This document shows positions 43,120-52,305 of a DNA stretch of 64,000 bases, one piece after another (within the stretch, counting starts at the first letter, position 1; every line of letters begins with the position of its first letter). A program made the translations under genes and the position numbers. Source of the stretch: Serratia symbiotica (lineage in GTDB: Bacteria; Pseudomonadota; Gammaproteobacteria; Enterobacterales; Enterobacteriaceae); assembly GCF_000821185.2 (NCBI RefSeq), contig NZ_CP050855.1:2976001-3040000 (forward strand). The letters are read 5' to 3'. Below the pieces are notes generated by a model, which was not told the origin of the DNA, did no database searches, and worked only from the letters and a program-made list of their open reading frames with translations.

Positions 43120-44223
43120 TCACAACAGGATATTCAACATACGGCGCAGCGGTTCGGCCGCGCCCCAAAGCAGTTGGTCACCCACGGTAAATGCAGACAG
43201 GTAATGCGGCCCCATATTCAGCTTGCGCAACCGCCCGACCGGCGTATTCAACGTGCCGGTCACCGCTGCTGGCGTCAGTTCACGCAGGGTCAGTTCGCGG
43301 TCATTCGGGATCACCCGTACCCAGTCGTTATGCATTGCCAGCGTTTGTTCGATTTCCGGCAACGAGATGTCTTTTTTCAGCTTCAGGGTGAACGCCTGGC
43401 TGTGGCAGCGCAGTGCACCAACGCGTACGCACAGACCATCTATAGGGATCACACTGGAGGTATTCAAAATTTTGTTGATCTCCGCCTGGCCTTTCCACTC
43501 TTCACGACTCTGTCCGTTATCAAGCGGCTTGTCGATCCATGGGATCAGACTGCCAGCCAGCGGTACACCGAAGTTATCGATTGGCAGCTTGCCGCTGCGG
43601 GTGGCTGTGGTTACCTTACGTTCGATATCCAAAATCGCCGAGGCAGGGTTATGTAACTCTTGCGCGACCTCAGCGTGCAGCAGGCCCATTTGGGTCAGTA
43701 GTTCACGCATGTGGCGCGCCCCACCGCCAGAGGCCGCCTGATAGGTGGCGACTGATGCCCACTCCACCCAGCCGTTGGCGAACAGGCCACCGAGCGACAT
43801 CAGCATCAGGCTGACGGTACAGTTGCCGCCAACAAAGGTCTTGATGCCTTTATCCAGCCCCTGTTGGATCACCGCGTAGTTGACCGGATCCAAGATAATG
43901 ATGGCATCATCCCACATGCGCAGTGAAGAGGCGGCGTCAATCCAGTAACCCTGCCAACCGCTTTTACGCAGCTTAGGATAAACTTCGTTGGTATACTCTC
44001 CGCCTTGGCAGGTAATAATGATGTCGAGCGCGCTCAGTGCATCAACATCATAGGCATCCTGTAACCTGCCCCGCTGGCCACCGAATGCTGGCGCAGCGGA
44101 ACCGGGCTGTGAAGTGGAGAAAAAGACTGGGCGAATGGCATCAAAATCGTGCTCTTCCATCATACGGTGCATGAGAACCGAGCCGACCATTCCGCGCCAG
44201 CCGATGAAACCAACATTTTTCAT
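43120..44223 (-). CDS. asd: Aspartate-semialdehyde dehydrogenase
   Basis: Reduces aspartyl phosphate to the semialdehyde with NADPH, at the branch to lysine/diaminopimelate, threonine and methionine. It has 367 residues. The NADP site is [18 protein letters not shown] (about 3-20), the active-site Cys is in [16 protein letters not shown] (about 133-148), and [12 protein letters not shown] and the His in [13 protein letters not shown] are kept. It is divergent from yhgN. Confidence 0.97.
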   Translation of the reverse strand: MKNVGFIGWRGMVGSVLMHRMMEEHDFDAIRPVFFSTSQPGSAAPAFGGQRGRLQDAYDVDALSALDIIITCQGGEYTNEVYPKLRKSGWQGYWIDAASSLRMWDDAIIILDPVNYAVIQQGLDKGIKTFVGGNCTVSLMLMSLGGLFANGWVEWASVATYQAASGGGARHMRELLTQMGLLHAEVAQELHNPASAILDIERKVTTATRSGKLPIDNFGVPLAGSLIPWIDKPLDNGQSREEWKGQAEINKILNTSSVIPIDGLCVRVGALRCHSQAFTLKLKKDISLPEIEQTLAMHNDWVRVIPNDRELTLRELTPAAVTGTLNTPVGRLRKLNMGPHYLSAFTVGDQLLWGAAEPLRRMLNILL

Positions 44224-44409
44224 AATGACTGTGTCCTGCCTTGGAAAGGGCTATTAGGTTGAGTTATGTGTAATATCTCTTCACCTTACAAAATGTTAGT
44301 GCAGGCGCAAAGTGAATTTATTCGATGGCGAGGCATTTTTCAGCAATCCTGCTTATAAGTCACCATACGCACGGAGAGAGCGGCACGTTTTCTCTATTTC
44401 GAGGTAATA

Positions 44410-45003
44410 ATGACAGAGATGATTTCAGCTACGGTGTTGCTGTTTTTAATCATGGATCCACTGGGAAACCTGCCGATTTTTATGTCGGTACTCAAGCACC
44501 TGGAGCCGCGTCGCCGGCGAGTGGTACTGATCCGCGAGTTGTTGATCGCCCTGCTGCTAATGCTGATCTTCCTGTTTGCTGGTGAGAAGATCCTGGCGTT
44601 CCTCAACCTACGCACCGAGACCGTTTCCATCTCCGGCGGGATCATTTTGTTTCTGATCGCCATCAAGATGATTTTCCCCTCGCAGGAGGGCAACAGCTCT
44701 GGGCTTTCCGTTGGTGAGGAACCCTTTTTAGTGCCGCTGGCGATCCCGCTGGTAGCTGGGCCGTCGATTCTGGCAGCACTGATGCTGCTGTCGCACCAGT
44801 ACCCAAACTTGCTGCCTCATCTGGTGATAGCACTGTTGGTTGCATGGGGGATTTCTGCGGCTATCCTACTGATGTCTAATCTGTTCCTGCGCCTGTTGGG
44901 TAGCAAAGGGGTCAGTGCGTTGGAAAGATTGATGGGTTTGATTCTGGTGATGCTGTCCACCCAGATGTTCCTAGACGGCGTGCGGGATTACATGAAACTG
45001 TAG
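44410..45003 (+). CDS. yhgN: MarC-family inner-membrane protein YhgN
   Basis: Polytopic MarC/UPF0056 protein of unknown transport function. It has 197 residues and about six membrane segments. Family signatures are FLIMDPLGNLPIFMSVLKHL (about 13-32) and FLVPLAIPLVAGPSILAALM (about 104-123). The asd-yhgN neighbourhood is standard. It is convergent with gntK. Confidence 0.93.
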   Translation: MTEMISATVLLFLIMDPLGNLPIFMSVLKHLEPRRRRVVLIRELLIALLLMLIFLFAGEKILAFLNLRTETVSISGGIILFLIAIKMIFPSQEGNSSGLSVGEEPFLVPLAIPLVAGPSILAALMLLSHQYPNLLPHLVIALLVAWGISAAILLMSNLFLRLLGSKGVSALERLMGLILVMLSTQMFLDGVRDYMKL

Positions 45004-45044
45004 CGGGAATACTGGTACCTGAAGCACCAGCAATAGATGCGTGG

Positions 45045-45572
45045 TTAACGGGACGCCACGCCCTGAACATAAGCGATAATATCAGCAACCACACCGTCCA
45101 GCGGCTGGTTGATATCGATCGCCTGCACATCCTGCTCCTGCGCATCTGGTTCTTCCAACGTGGCAAACTGGGAAACTAACATCTGCGGTTTGAAGAAATG
45201 CCCCTTGCGCTGCTTTAGACGTGCTTCAATCACCGCCTTATCCCCTTTCAGGTAGATGAAATGCACGTTGCTGTTGCCCTCACGCAGACGGTCACGATAG
45301 CGCTTTTTCAGCGCTGAGCACACCAGCAGCGACACCCCATTGGTGCGTTGCATGGCGAAGATAGCGTCATTCAACGCCACCAGCCACGGGGTACGATCGT
45401 TATCGTCTAGTGCATGCCCGGCAGCCATTTTGTTGATGTTAGCCCGTGGGTGTAGGTAATCGCCATCCAGCATGGCGGCATTGATGTCATGGGCAACGGC
45501 ACGAGCCACGGCGGATTTGCCGCTACCTGAAACCCCCATCAAGATAAATACGTGGTTTTGCGGGTGACTCAT
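45045..45572 (-). CDS. gntK: Gluconokinase (thermoresistant type)
   Basis: Phosphorylates gluconate to 6-phosphogluconate for the pentose phosphate or Entner-Doudoroff route. It has 175 residues. The P-loop is LMGVSGSGKSAVA (about 12-24). DGDYLHPRANINKMAAG and CSALKKRYRD are family-typical. It follows gntT on the same strand by 129 bp and is probably coexpressed. The repressor gene gntR is not next to it. Confidence 0.95.
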   Translation of the reverse strand: MSHPQNHVFILMGVSGSGKSAVARAVAHDINAAMLDGDYLHPRANINKMAAGHALDDNDRTPWLVALNDAIFAMQRTNGVSLLVCSALKKRYRDRLREGNSNVHFIYLKGDKAVIEARLKQRKGHFFKPQMLVSQFATLEEPDAQEQDVQAIDINQPLDGVVADIIAYVQGVASR

Positions 45573-45701
45573 TATCTCATGCCCTTATGGGATCTGATGC
45601 GCATCTTCACAGCAGTTTACGCCGTCAACATCATCACCTGCCCCAACTGATAAAGATACTCAAAAATGCCGTAAAAAAACCGGAGCCGGAAGCGGTAACA
45701 C

Positions 45702-47018
45702 TTATATGATTGTCGACAACAGCAAGCAACCGACCAGGCCACACACCGAGATGATGGTTTCCAGCACCGACCAAGATTTGATGGTTTCCATGATGCTCAG
45801 GTTGAAGTACTTCTTAAACAACCAGAAGCCCGGATCGTTGACGTGAGAGAAAACTACGCTGCCAGAACCCACCGCAATGACCATCAGTTCCGGGCTGACG
45901 CCGGTAGTAGCGATCAGCGGCGCTACGATGCCACCAGCAGCGATGGCTGCAACAGTGGCAGGCCCCAGCGCTAGGCGCAACGCGGCAGCGATCGACCAGG
46001 CCATCAGGATCGGTGAGACGTTGCTGCCTGCCATCTGGCTGGCGATATATTGCTCTACGCCGCTATCAACCAGCACCTGCTTGAACGCACCGCCACCACC
46101 AGTGATCAACATCATCATCGCGATGATTTTAATTGAGTCGCTGACAGTACCCATCACTTCATCCATAGTACGGCCAAGGTTTAGGCCAAAGGTGAAAATC
46201 GCGATCAGCACTGCAATCAGTGTCGCCATCACCGGGTCGCCGAAGAATTCAGCGAGATGCAGCAAGCGATGCTCCTGAGGCAACGCCATTTCGGCTAGCG
46301 CACGCAGCGCCATTAGGATCACTGGCACCAGAGAGGTAGCAATGCTGACAGCAAAACCTGGCATTTCTTCTTCGGTAAACGTTTTCGGGTTATACAGCCC
46401 TTCCAGCACCGGCTTATCAATGCCTTTAAGAAAATGGGCGTAGACTGGGCCGGCCAGAATCATCGTTGGGATAGCCAGTAGCGTGCCGTATAACAGGGTT
46501 TTGCCCATATCGGCATGAAAGAGGGAGGCGATCGCCGTTGGGCCAGGGTGAGGGGGCAGGAAACCATGGGTCACCGACAGCGCGGCCACCATCGGCACAC
46601 CGACATACAGTAACGGAATGCGCGCGGAGGCGGCGATGTTGAACACCAATGGCAGCAGCAACACGAAACCAACCTCATAAAACAGCGCGAAGCCAACGGT
46701 AAAGCCGGTCAACATCACCGCCCACTGGAGGTATTTTTTACCGAATATGTCGATCAACGTGGTAGCGATGCGTTGAGCACCACCACAATCTGCCAACAGC
46801 TTGCCAAGCATGGCACCAAAGCCCATGATCAACGCCAGGCTACCCAAGGTGCTGCCAACGCCAGCCTTGATGGAACCGATCACTTTATCCCCCGGCATGC
46901 CTTGCGCAATCCCTACCACCAGAGCAACCAGAACCAAAGAGATAAAGCCGTTCAATTTAAAACGAATCATCAGCAACAATAGTAGCGCTACACCGCCTGC
47001 AACAATCACTAATGGCAT
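45702..47018 (-). CDS. gntT: High-affinity gluconate permease GntT
   Basis: Gluconate:proton symporter of the GntP family. It has 438 residues, exactly the E. coli GntT length and nearer to GntT than to GntU in sequence as I recall them. It has about 12 or more hydrophobic segments. Conserved stretches include IMGFGAMLGKLLADCGGAQR, GFLPPHPGPTAIA and GSGSVVFSHVNDPGFW. In E. coli gntT lies after nfuA and gntU lies here, so the locus is rearranged. Confidence 0.93.
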   Translation of the reverse strand: MPLVIVAGGVALLLLLMIRFKLNGFISLVLVALVVGIAQGMPGDKVIGSIKAGVGSTLGSLALIMGFGAMLGKLLADCGGAQRIATTLIDIFGKKYLQWAVMLTGFTVGFALFYEVGFVLLLPLVFNIAASARIPLLYVGVPMVAALSVTHGFLPPHPGPTAIASLFHADMGKTLLYGTLLAIPTMILAGPVYAHFLKGIDKPVLEGLYNPKTFTEEEMPGFAVSIATSLVPVILMALRALAEMALPQEHRLLHLAEFFGDPVMATLIAVLIAIFTFGLNLGRTMDEVMGTVSDSIKIIAMMMLITGGGGAFKQVLVDSGVEQYIASQMAGSNVSPILMAWSIAAALRLALGPATVAAIAAGGIVAPLIATTGVSPELMVIAVGSGSVVFSHVNDPGFWLFKKYFNLSIMETIKSWSVLETIISVCGLVGCLLLSTII

Positions 47019-47452
47019 AATTTTTCTCCCACCTTTTTAGCATAAACTCTTTTTACAATAGGCGGTAAAGCGTAAAGCCATTGTATTTTCAGGCTTTTCC
47101 CCGATGTTATAAGGCATGCAGCAGGGGTATTGAGGCAAAGGTTTAGCATTCTATTTTATCTATTAATAACATTAAGTTATCTTATTTTTGTTGGTTTTCA
47201 CACTCGAGTTTCTACAATATCATTGATATCATCGTTAGCAATAACAGGGCAACCACCAGGATCAAATCAGCGGCTAAAATCATTCGCAGTGCCGAAAACC
47301 GCGCTCGTAGATCATACTCAACTCTCCGCAATGTTTCCTACAATCTGGTTCTGGCAACAAAAGTAAGAAAGCTTATTGCCTCTGTTCAAAGCATGAGATG
47401 GCCGGAGGAATCAGTAACAGATTTATTGCGCGAGGGGCGAGTGGAAAGCAGA
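47019..47452. other. gntT-ryhB intergenic region (gntR, yhhW, yhhX missing)
   Basis: A 434-bp AT-rich stretch. In E. coli gntR, yhhW and yhhX lie between the gnt genes and ryhB; none is recognisable here. It must hold the gntT promoter on the minus strand. I see no convincing gene or copy of the interspersed repeats. Confidence 0.6.
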
Positions 47453-47560
47453 CAAAAAAAAGCCAGCACCCGAGCTGGCTAAGTAAACACTGGAAGCAAT
47501 GTGAGCAATGTCATGCTTTCTCGGAGAGGGCATCATAGGTTAATGCCCTCTCCAGAACGC
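47453..47560 (-). ncRNA. ryhB: Small regulatory RNA RyhB
   Basis: On the minus strand the sequence contains GACATTGCTCACATTGCTTC, the conserved base-pairing core of RyhB. It ends in the terminator AGCCAGCTCGGGTGCTGGCT followed by T7 (about 47480-47454), almost as in E. coli. RyhB is made when iron is low and, with Hfq, silences mRNAs for iron-using proteins. The 5' part differs from E. coli: an 11-bp perfect stem, GGAGAGGGCAT/ATGCCCTCTCC, with a 9-nt loop. The predicted length is about 108 nt, longer than the 90 nt of E. coli. The position next to the gnt genes matches synteny. Confidence 0.93.
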
Positions 47561-47562
47561 CA

Positions 47563-47581
47563 GGTAATAATAATCATTATC
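47563..47581 (-). promoter_or_regulatory. Fur box of ryhB
   Basis: Read on the minus strand GATAATGATTATTATTACC matches about 16 of 19 positions of the Fur consensus. It overlaps the predicted -10 hexamer, so iron-bound Fur would block ryhB transcription. Confidence 0.85.
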
Positions 47582-47596
47582 ATTACCGATTGTAAA
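47567..47596 (-). promoter_or_regulatory. ryhB promoter
   Basis: Minus strand: -35 TTTACA (47596-47591) and -10 TATTAT (47572-47567) separated by 18 bp, giving a start near 47560. The Fur box overlaps the -10. Confidence 0.65.
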
Positions 47597-47752
47597 GCGC
47601 TTTTTTGAACAAAACTAAATAACATCAATACATCTCAGTGCACGGATAAATTAAAGGGTTATCTAATCGTTGAGAAAGAGGATAGAAATTTTCACTCATC
47701 AGCGCGACTCTCTGCGGCAGGGCTACCGTGATATGTCACACAGACCTCGCTG

Positions 47753-48403
47753 CCATCAAAAAACTTGGTTGCACTGCTATTGAGCAACGATGCACAAGCC
47801 TACCAGCATTACCGTTACCAGAACGACGAAGGTCAACCCGCCGGACGTCACTATTCAACGTACCTCCCAGTCGGTTCACAGATCGGAAGCCAACCGACTT
47901 TCAGCAGTGGGTCAACCTTTAACTGGGACAACGCCTCCTCCTCCGCTAAATTCCCAGGAATTTGGTGCCAAATGGCCTGGAACTTACGTCACATCCATCA
48001 ACGGCCGCCGGGTGTATAGCACTAATATTGATGGCATTGGCTACAGCATCGGCGGAATATCGGGCAATAATTGCTCAGGTAAAAGTGGTTGGGTGGGTAC
48101 CGATAGCGGTGGTGATCCTAATCATTTCATGCTTTGCTCAGCGAAAGGTCAATTCGCTCATTAGCCTCTCACCGGGCAGGTGATGATTACTTTTACAAGA
48201 CGTCACCCACCACCGATTCTGGCCAGGTAAATTCATTCAAAGTTGCCTCTTTTATTTTGCGTAATAATCATGGATCTCGGTGGTTCTACCCAGAACCCGA
48301 TATTGTTATCAACAACTTCAACGTAACAACATTGGCTTGCAGCGTCGATAACGCAGCGGTCAGTGCCAACAGTAATGCATCATTTAAACTGACTTATCAA
48401 TAG
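47753..48403 (+). pseudogene. Frameshifted fimbrial adhesin/minor pilin gene
   Basis: Three overlapping frames together resemble one secreted fimbrial protein. The first is a signal-like KNLVALLLSNDAQA followed by a Tyr/Ser/Gly-rich start (to about 47950). The second, in another frame, runs to about 48164 and contains TYVTSINGRRVYST and NNCSGKSGWVGTD. The third, in the first frame again, is a pilin-type domain with NSFKVASFILRNN, INNFNVTTLACSVDN and a C-terminal FKLTYQ. The start codon is not obvious. At least two frameshifts make it non-functional. No usher or chaperone gene is adjacent, so it is an orphan remnant. Confidence 0.65.
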
Positions 48404-48569
48404 CAACAGCGCACATCACCACCGACATACCGGCCGCTACGCCCTTGAGCTTTTTTATCAAAACGGAAAGTGGCACAAAGGCAGATATCAAAGGCGAAAT
48501 CTGCCAGAACATCGCCCTGCTGCAAGGGTGATAGACGGAAAAACAGCCTCTGAAGCGAGCGTTTTTGCA

Positions 48570-49343
48570 CTATTTCAGCATGTTGACCATCAATTGATGG
48601 CGGGCGTTGTAAAACTTACGGTAGGCCAGATAGCAAGCGATAATGCTCGACAGGCTGGCGGTAGAGAGCAGCATATAGGTCACCATAATCTGATACTTAA
48701 TCGCCCTTACCGGATCGATGCCAGCAAAGATCAAGCCAGACATCATGCCCGGCAAACTCACTAGCCCAACGGTTTTCGCCGAGTCGATCGTAGGAATCAG
48801 TGAAGCACGGATGCTATCGCGGATCAGCACCGTCGAAGCGAACTTCGGTGAAGCGCCCAAGCTGAGCATTTCTTGGATCTGCTGTTGATCGCCTTTAAAA
48901 CGCTGCCCAAGGTTACTATAGCACAAGCCCACCGCCACCATGGCATTACCGGCTACCATGCCGGAGATCGGGATCACCTGCATCGGCGTAAACTCAATCG
49001 AGTGAGTCAATACCAACACCGCTAACGTTAACACCGCGCCGGTAGTGATGGCGATAAACGAGGTGACAAACGTATGTTCGATGTATTTACTGCGCTTTTT
49101 GGCGTTATAGGCCGCGTTAAAGCAGATAAACAGTACCATCAGCACAGTCAGTAACGCGTTGTTCAGATCGAAAATATATTTCAATACATAGCCGATAATA
49201 ATCAGTTGCACTACCGCCCGGCAGATACTCCAGATAATGTCCTTTTCCAGCGCTAGCTTTTCCCGGTGGCTGATCAGCATGGCGATAACCACCAATACTA
49301 TCGACAGCGCTAATGATTCATTGGTGATGTTATGCTGGTTCAT
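48570..49343 (-). CDS. fetB: Iron exporter permease FetB (YbbM)
   Basis: Membrane subunit of the FetAB ABC exporter, which lowers cellular iron and protects against peroxide in E. coli. It has 257 residues and about seven hydrophobic segments. Conserved stretches are VIPISGMVAGNAMVAVGL and the coupling-type SLPGMMSGLIFAGIDPVRAI. The start overlaps the fetA end by 14 nt. Confidence 0.92.
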   Translation of the reverse strand: MNQHNITNESLALSIVLVVIAMLISHREKLALEKDIIWSICRAVVQLIIIGYVLKYIFDLNNALLTVLMVLFICFNAAYNAKKRSKYIEHTFVTSFIAITTGAVLTLAVLVLTHSIEFTPMQVIPISGMVAGNAMVAVGLCYSNLGQRFKGDQQQIQEMLSLGASPKFASTVLIRDSIRASLIPTIDSAKTVGLVSLPGMMSGLIFAGIDPVRAIKYQIMVTYMLLSTASLSSIIACYLAYRKFYNARHQLMVNMLK

Positions 49344-50007
49344 CGGCGTACTCCTGCTGCTGGGCCGTATGCACAGGCAAGGTGATCACCTCATCCGCAT
49401 GCCTGATTTCCTCCACATCGTGCGTCACCCACAGCACCGCTAGCTGGTGTTCAGCCACTAACTGATGGATCAGCGCGTTGACGTGACGTTTGTTCTCTTC
49501 ATCCAGCGCACTGGTGACTTCATCTAGCAGTAACACTCTAGGCAGGAACTGTAAGTTGCGGATTAGCGAGATGCGCTGTTTCTCACCGCCTGATAATTCG
49601 TTGATGCTTTTTTTCAGCATGCTGTCCGGCAATCTGAAACGCGCCAGATAAGCCTTCATTTTCTGTTCGTCCGGCTGCTGCTTGCGGATCAGGTAAGTCA
49701 GCGCGATATTGTCATAGACCGTATTGCCAAACAGCACCGGAGTCTGAAAACAGTAAGACACCCGTTTACGGTACTCTTCCGGCGGCATTGCGGTAATAGC
49801 TTTGCCATCAAAAGTAATGCTTCCGCTGGTGGGATCAATCAGTGAGGAGGCGATTTTGAGCAGGGTACTTTTTCCACAACCAGAAGGGCCGGTAATCAAT
49901 TTGAACTCCCCTTTGCTAAGGCCAAAAGAGACTGAATCGAGGATCACCTGTCTATCCATTTGATAATGAATATCATCTAATCTGAGTATTTCTTTGCTGT
50001 TTTTCAT
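49330..50007 (-). CDS. fetA: Iron exporter ATPase FetA (YbbL)
   Basis: ABC ATPase partner of FetB. I start it at MKNSKEILRLDDIHY (50007), giving 225 residues, the E. coli length. The Walker A is GPSGCGKST (about 41-49), the signature is LSGGEKQRISL (about 138-148), the Walker B is VLLLDEVTSALD and the H-loop is WVTHD. It is translationally coupled to fetB. It may be linked to the iron theme of nearby ryhB, but I see no Fur box here. Confidence 0.93.
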   Translation of the reverse strand: MKNSKEILRLDDIHYQMDRQVILDSVSFGLSKGEFKLITGPSGCGKSTLLKIASSLIDPTSGSITFDGKAITAMPPEEYRKRVSYCFQTPVLFGNTVYDNIALTYLIRKQQPDEQKMKAYLARFRLPDSMLKKSINELSGGEKQRISLIRNLQFLPRVLLLDEVTSALDEENKRHVNALIHQLVAEHQLAVLWVTHDVEEIRHADEVITLPVHTAQQQEYADEPA

Positions 50008-50200
50008 AAGACACCGCTTCCAGACATCAGTGTGCAGTAAACATTGAGTATATAACCATAAAAAAAATACTGGCAATATCTGGTCACTAGCGATAACAAC
50101 ATCGCCCCTCCGGCAGAATCAGTGATTCTACCAGAGTGATAAATATTTTTAATGATTTTCCACGAAGAAAAGGGACTCAATAAAAAGCAAGAACGCCATG

Positions 50201-50488
50201 TTACTCTTTTTTGGCAGATGTGCACTCGGTGCAAATATACCAACGTAGAGAATTATTAATACTGCGATGGGAGCAACGGATTTTCCCCTCTTTTTCCAAC
50301 GCCAGCAGCAGAGTGCGGGTGGTATAAATATTCTCATCGCATTTATCCGCCAGCTCACGCGTTTTCGGCCATTGTTCCTGTGGCAGTGGCTTCCCTTCCC
50401 CCCCCGCCCCGCGTTCCCTACACAATCCCTTCAACACATTCAGCATCTGCAACTTTCTGTTTTCATATGTGCTTGGTGCCTTAGCCAT
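50201..50488 (-). CDS. PapI/FaeA-like winged-helix regulator of fimbriae
   Basis: A 95-residue basic protein, divergent from the fimbrial operon. A winged-helix pattern is visible: MLNVLKGLCRER, KTRELADKCDENIYTTRTL and LLALEKEGKIRCSHRSINN, resembling PapI and FaeA. These act with Lrp and Dam methylation in pap-type loci. A strong SD, AGGAGGG, lies just before the ATG. The C-terminus has CTECTSAKKE. The family call is by pattern and position, so moderate. The strongest alternative is an unrelated small HTH protein. Confidence 0.55.
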   Translation of the reverse strand: MAKAPSTYENRKLQMLNVLKGLCRERGAGGEGKPLPQEQWPKTRELADKCDENIYTTRTLLLALEKEGKIRCSHRSINNSLRWYICTECTSAKKE

Positions 50489-51667
50489 GGCATCCCTCCT
50501 GAGTGGTTACTCTGAGCATCCCTGTTCAAGTGGCAGCACGTCAGCCACGCGCAGGGCGTAAATCATGGTGTTAACCGCCGCTTTGCTTAAGCTCTCAACC
50601 CGATTGAAGCGAGTTGATAACCGCTCATGCTTGACGTCAGAACAGAATTTTCTTTTTATATGTATAAAATTCATCAATGGCTTACAGGTGCTTTCAGCCA
50701 TATAGTTATAAAACCGATATATCAGGACTCATAGGATCGCAGGCCATTAAAATAAGTAATACATTTCTGAATACTTGTGGATTGATATTTCATATCGCAT
50801 TAATATTTTTTTGGTGTTGCACATCAGACTTTTCATTAAGATTATTCTATGCGATGTTTCATCGCATTCACGGCCACGTTATTTCTTCTTATACCACCCA
50901 AAGGTATAACAATTGACATTATCAATAACACTCCCCCCGCATAACGGCCAGTAAAAAGCAGGATAATCATTTATTCCACTTTTCCTAATTGTTTCTGATT
51001 AATACATACCCAAAAAAAACCTTAAACCCCCTGAAAAACATAGGAGGAGTTGAGTAACTCATCGCTCTCATCAATGTTATTTTTTTGTTAATTTTAATAA
51101 GGCGATGCCTTTCTATCCATATATCATTCCAGAGAATATAAAAAATAAATAAAAAACAATGTGTTGTGTTTTAACCATGTCCCTTTGCGGATATTGAGAC
51201 TCTAGGGCATGAAGACGATATTAGCAAAACAATATTGTAAATTTTAGTACGAACATTATTCAGTCCTATCTAACATATCGCATATTTGTATTTATCAGGT
51301 TATTTATACTAGATAATATTTTGATGCGACTTTTTGATTCTAGTAAAAAGATGTTTCTTTTTTCTTTTAGTTTTATATTCTGAATTTAAAAAAATTCAAC
51401 AAAAGATATTTACATACAAGCCTGTTATTTGCCAGAATCCCCCCCGGCAAGATACCAGCACTGATATTCATGTTTTAATTTCATGGAGATCCATTACCGA
51501 TTTCCAGCAACTTCCGCTATCCCACACAATAATGAGGGATACTTATTGCGCAGAGTAAAAAGTGCTGAATCTAACTAGGGTGCTATTAACATACATGTTG
51601 CTAGCACCATAGGGTTTTGATGTGTCGTTATTTTTATTTCAATACTCTTTAAGGAGGAATCTGAGAA
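50489..51667. other. AT-rich regulatory region between fimbrial regulator and major pilin
   Basis: About 1.2 kb, much richer in A+T than its surroundings, with no convincing gene. A 64-codon minus-strand frame at 50507-50701 is unassigned. Only two GATC sites are visible (near 50728 and 51485). I looked for short inverted repeats flanking an invertible promoter and did not find a convincing pair. This probably holds the promoters of the divergent regulator and of the fimbrial operon and binding sites for nucleoid proteins. Confidence 0.55.
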
Positions 51668-52222
51668 ATGAAATTCAATAAATTAATGTTGCCCACCGTG
51701 ATAGCTATCGCTTTAACCTCTGTTGCTCATGCTGCATCCCCCCCTGTTGCTCCTACTGCGTCTAATCAAGGCCACGGTAAAGTAACATTTAACGGTGAGA
51801 TCATTAATGCACCATGCAGCGTTGCAGCAGAATCCGTCGATCAAACTGTTGCTATGGGGCAGATCAGCAGTAATCTTTTGGCCAAACAGGGTAAATCCCA
51901 TATGGAACCTTTCAGCATTGAGCTGAAAGATTGCGCATTATCGACCATGAATAACGTGAAAGTGACCTTTACTGGCACAGCAGATCCGAACAACCGCAAG
52001 ATGCTGGCACTGATCGGTAGCGCATCCGGGGCGGGTATCATGATCTATGACAAACTTCACTCCAAAGACGTTGAGCTAGGTACTGAAACTGTGGGTCAGG
52101 CTCTGAACAAGGGTGACAGCTCACTGAAATTTGCCGCTTACCTGCAAGGTAGCAGCGCCTCTTCCACCGTAGTGCCGGGTGACTTTACCAGCGTGGCTAA
52201 CTTCACGCTGGCTTACCTGTAA
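51668..52222 (+). CDS. Major fimbrial subunit (chaperone-usher pilin)
   Basis: Secreted pilin forming the rod. It has 184 residues. A signal peptide of 22 residues ends SVAHAA. The mature part starts with a donor strand region (GHGKVTFNGEII), and the Cys pair in NAPCSVA and LKDCALS forms the pilin disulfide. The C-terminal beta-zipper motif FTSVANFTLAYL is typical. It is first in the operon with a strong SD (AAGGAGG) and is followed by a stem-loop. Confidence 0.93.
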   Translation: MKFNKLMLPTVIAIALTSVAHAASPPVAPTASNQGHGKVTFNGEIINAPCSVAAESVDQTVAMGQISSNLLAKQGKSHMEPFSIELKDCALSTMNNVKVTFTGTADPNNRKMLALIGSASGAGIMIYDKLHSKDVELGTETVGQALNKGDSSLKFAAYLQGSSASSTVVPGDFTSVANFTLAYL

Positions 52223-52223
52223 G

Positions 52224-52236
52224 CCCCCTTTGGGGG
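52224..52236 (+). terminator. Stem-loop after the major pilin gene
   Basis: CCCCC-TTT-GGGGG directly follows the pilin stop. Such attenuating or 3'-protecting hairpins after the first pilin gene are a common way to make the rod subunit in excess over usher and tip proteins. Confidence 0.6.
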
Positions 52237-52305
52237 ATGTCTCGATGGCTTCCCCCCGTTTTATGCCTGCCGCAACACCGGTAATGGGATAGAGAGAGAC
52301 CCAAC

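Noticed and set aside
45702..47018. Calling the permease GntU from its place next to gntK
   Set aside because: Length (438) and conserved stretches agree better with GntT; position alone favoured GntU.
50507..50701. Possible PapB-like second fimbrial regulator on the minus strand
   Set aside because: The 64-residue product shows no PapB motif I can recognise and no clear SD; kept only as an unassigned frame.
50702..51667. Invertible promoter (fimS-like) upstream of the major pilin
   Set aside because: No convincing pair of short inverted repeats or adjacent FimB/FimE-type recombinase was found.
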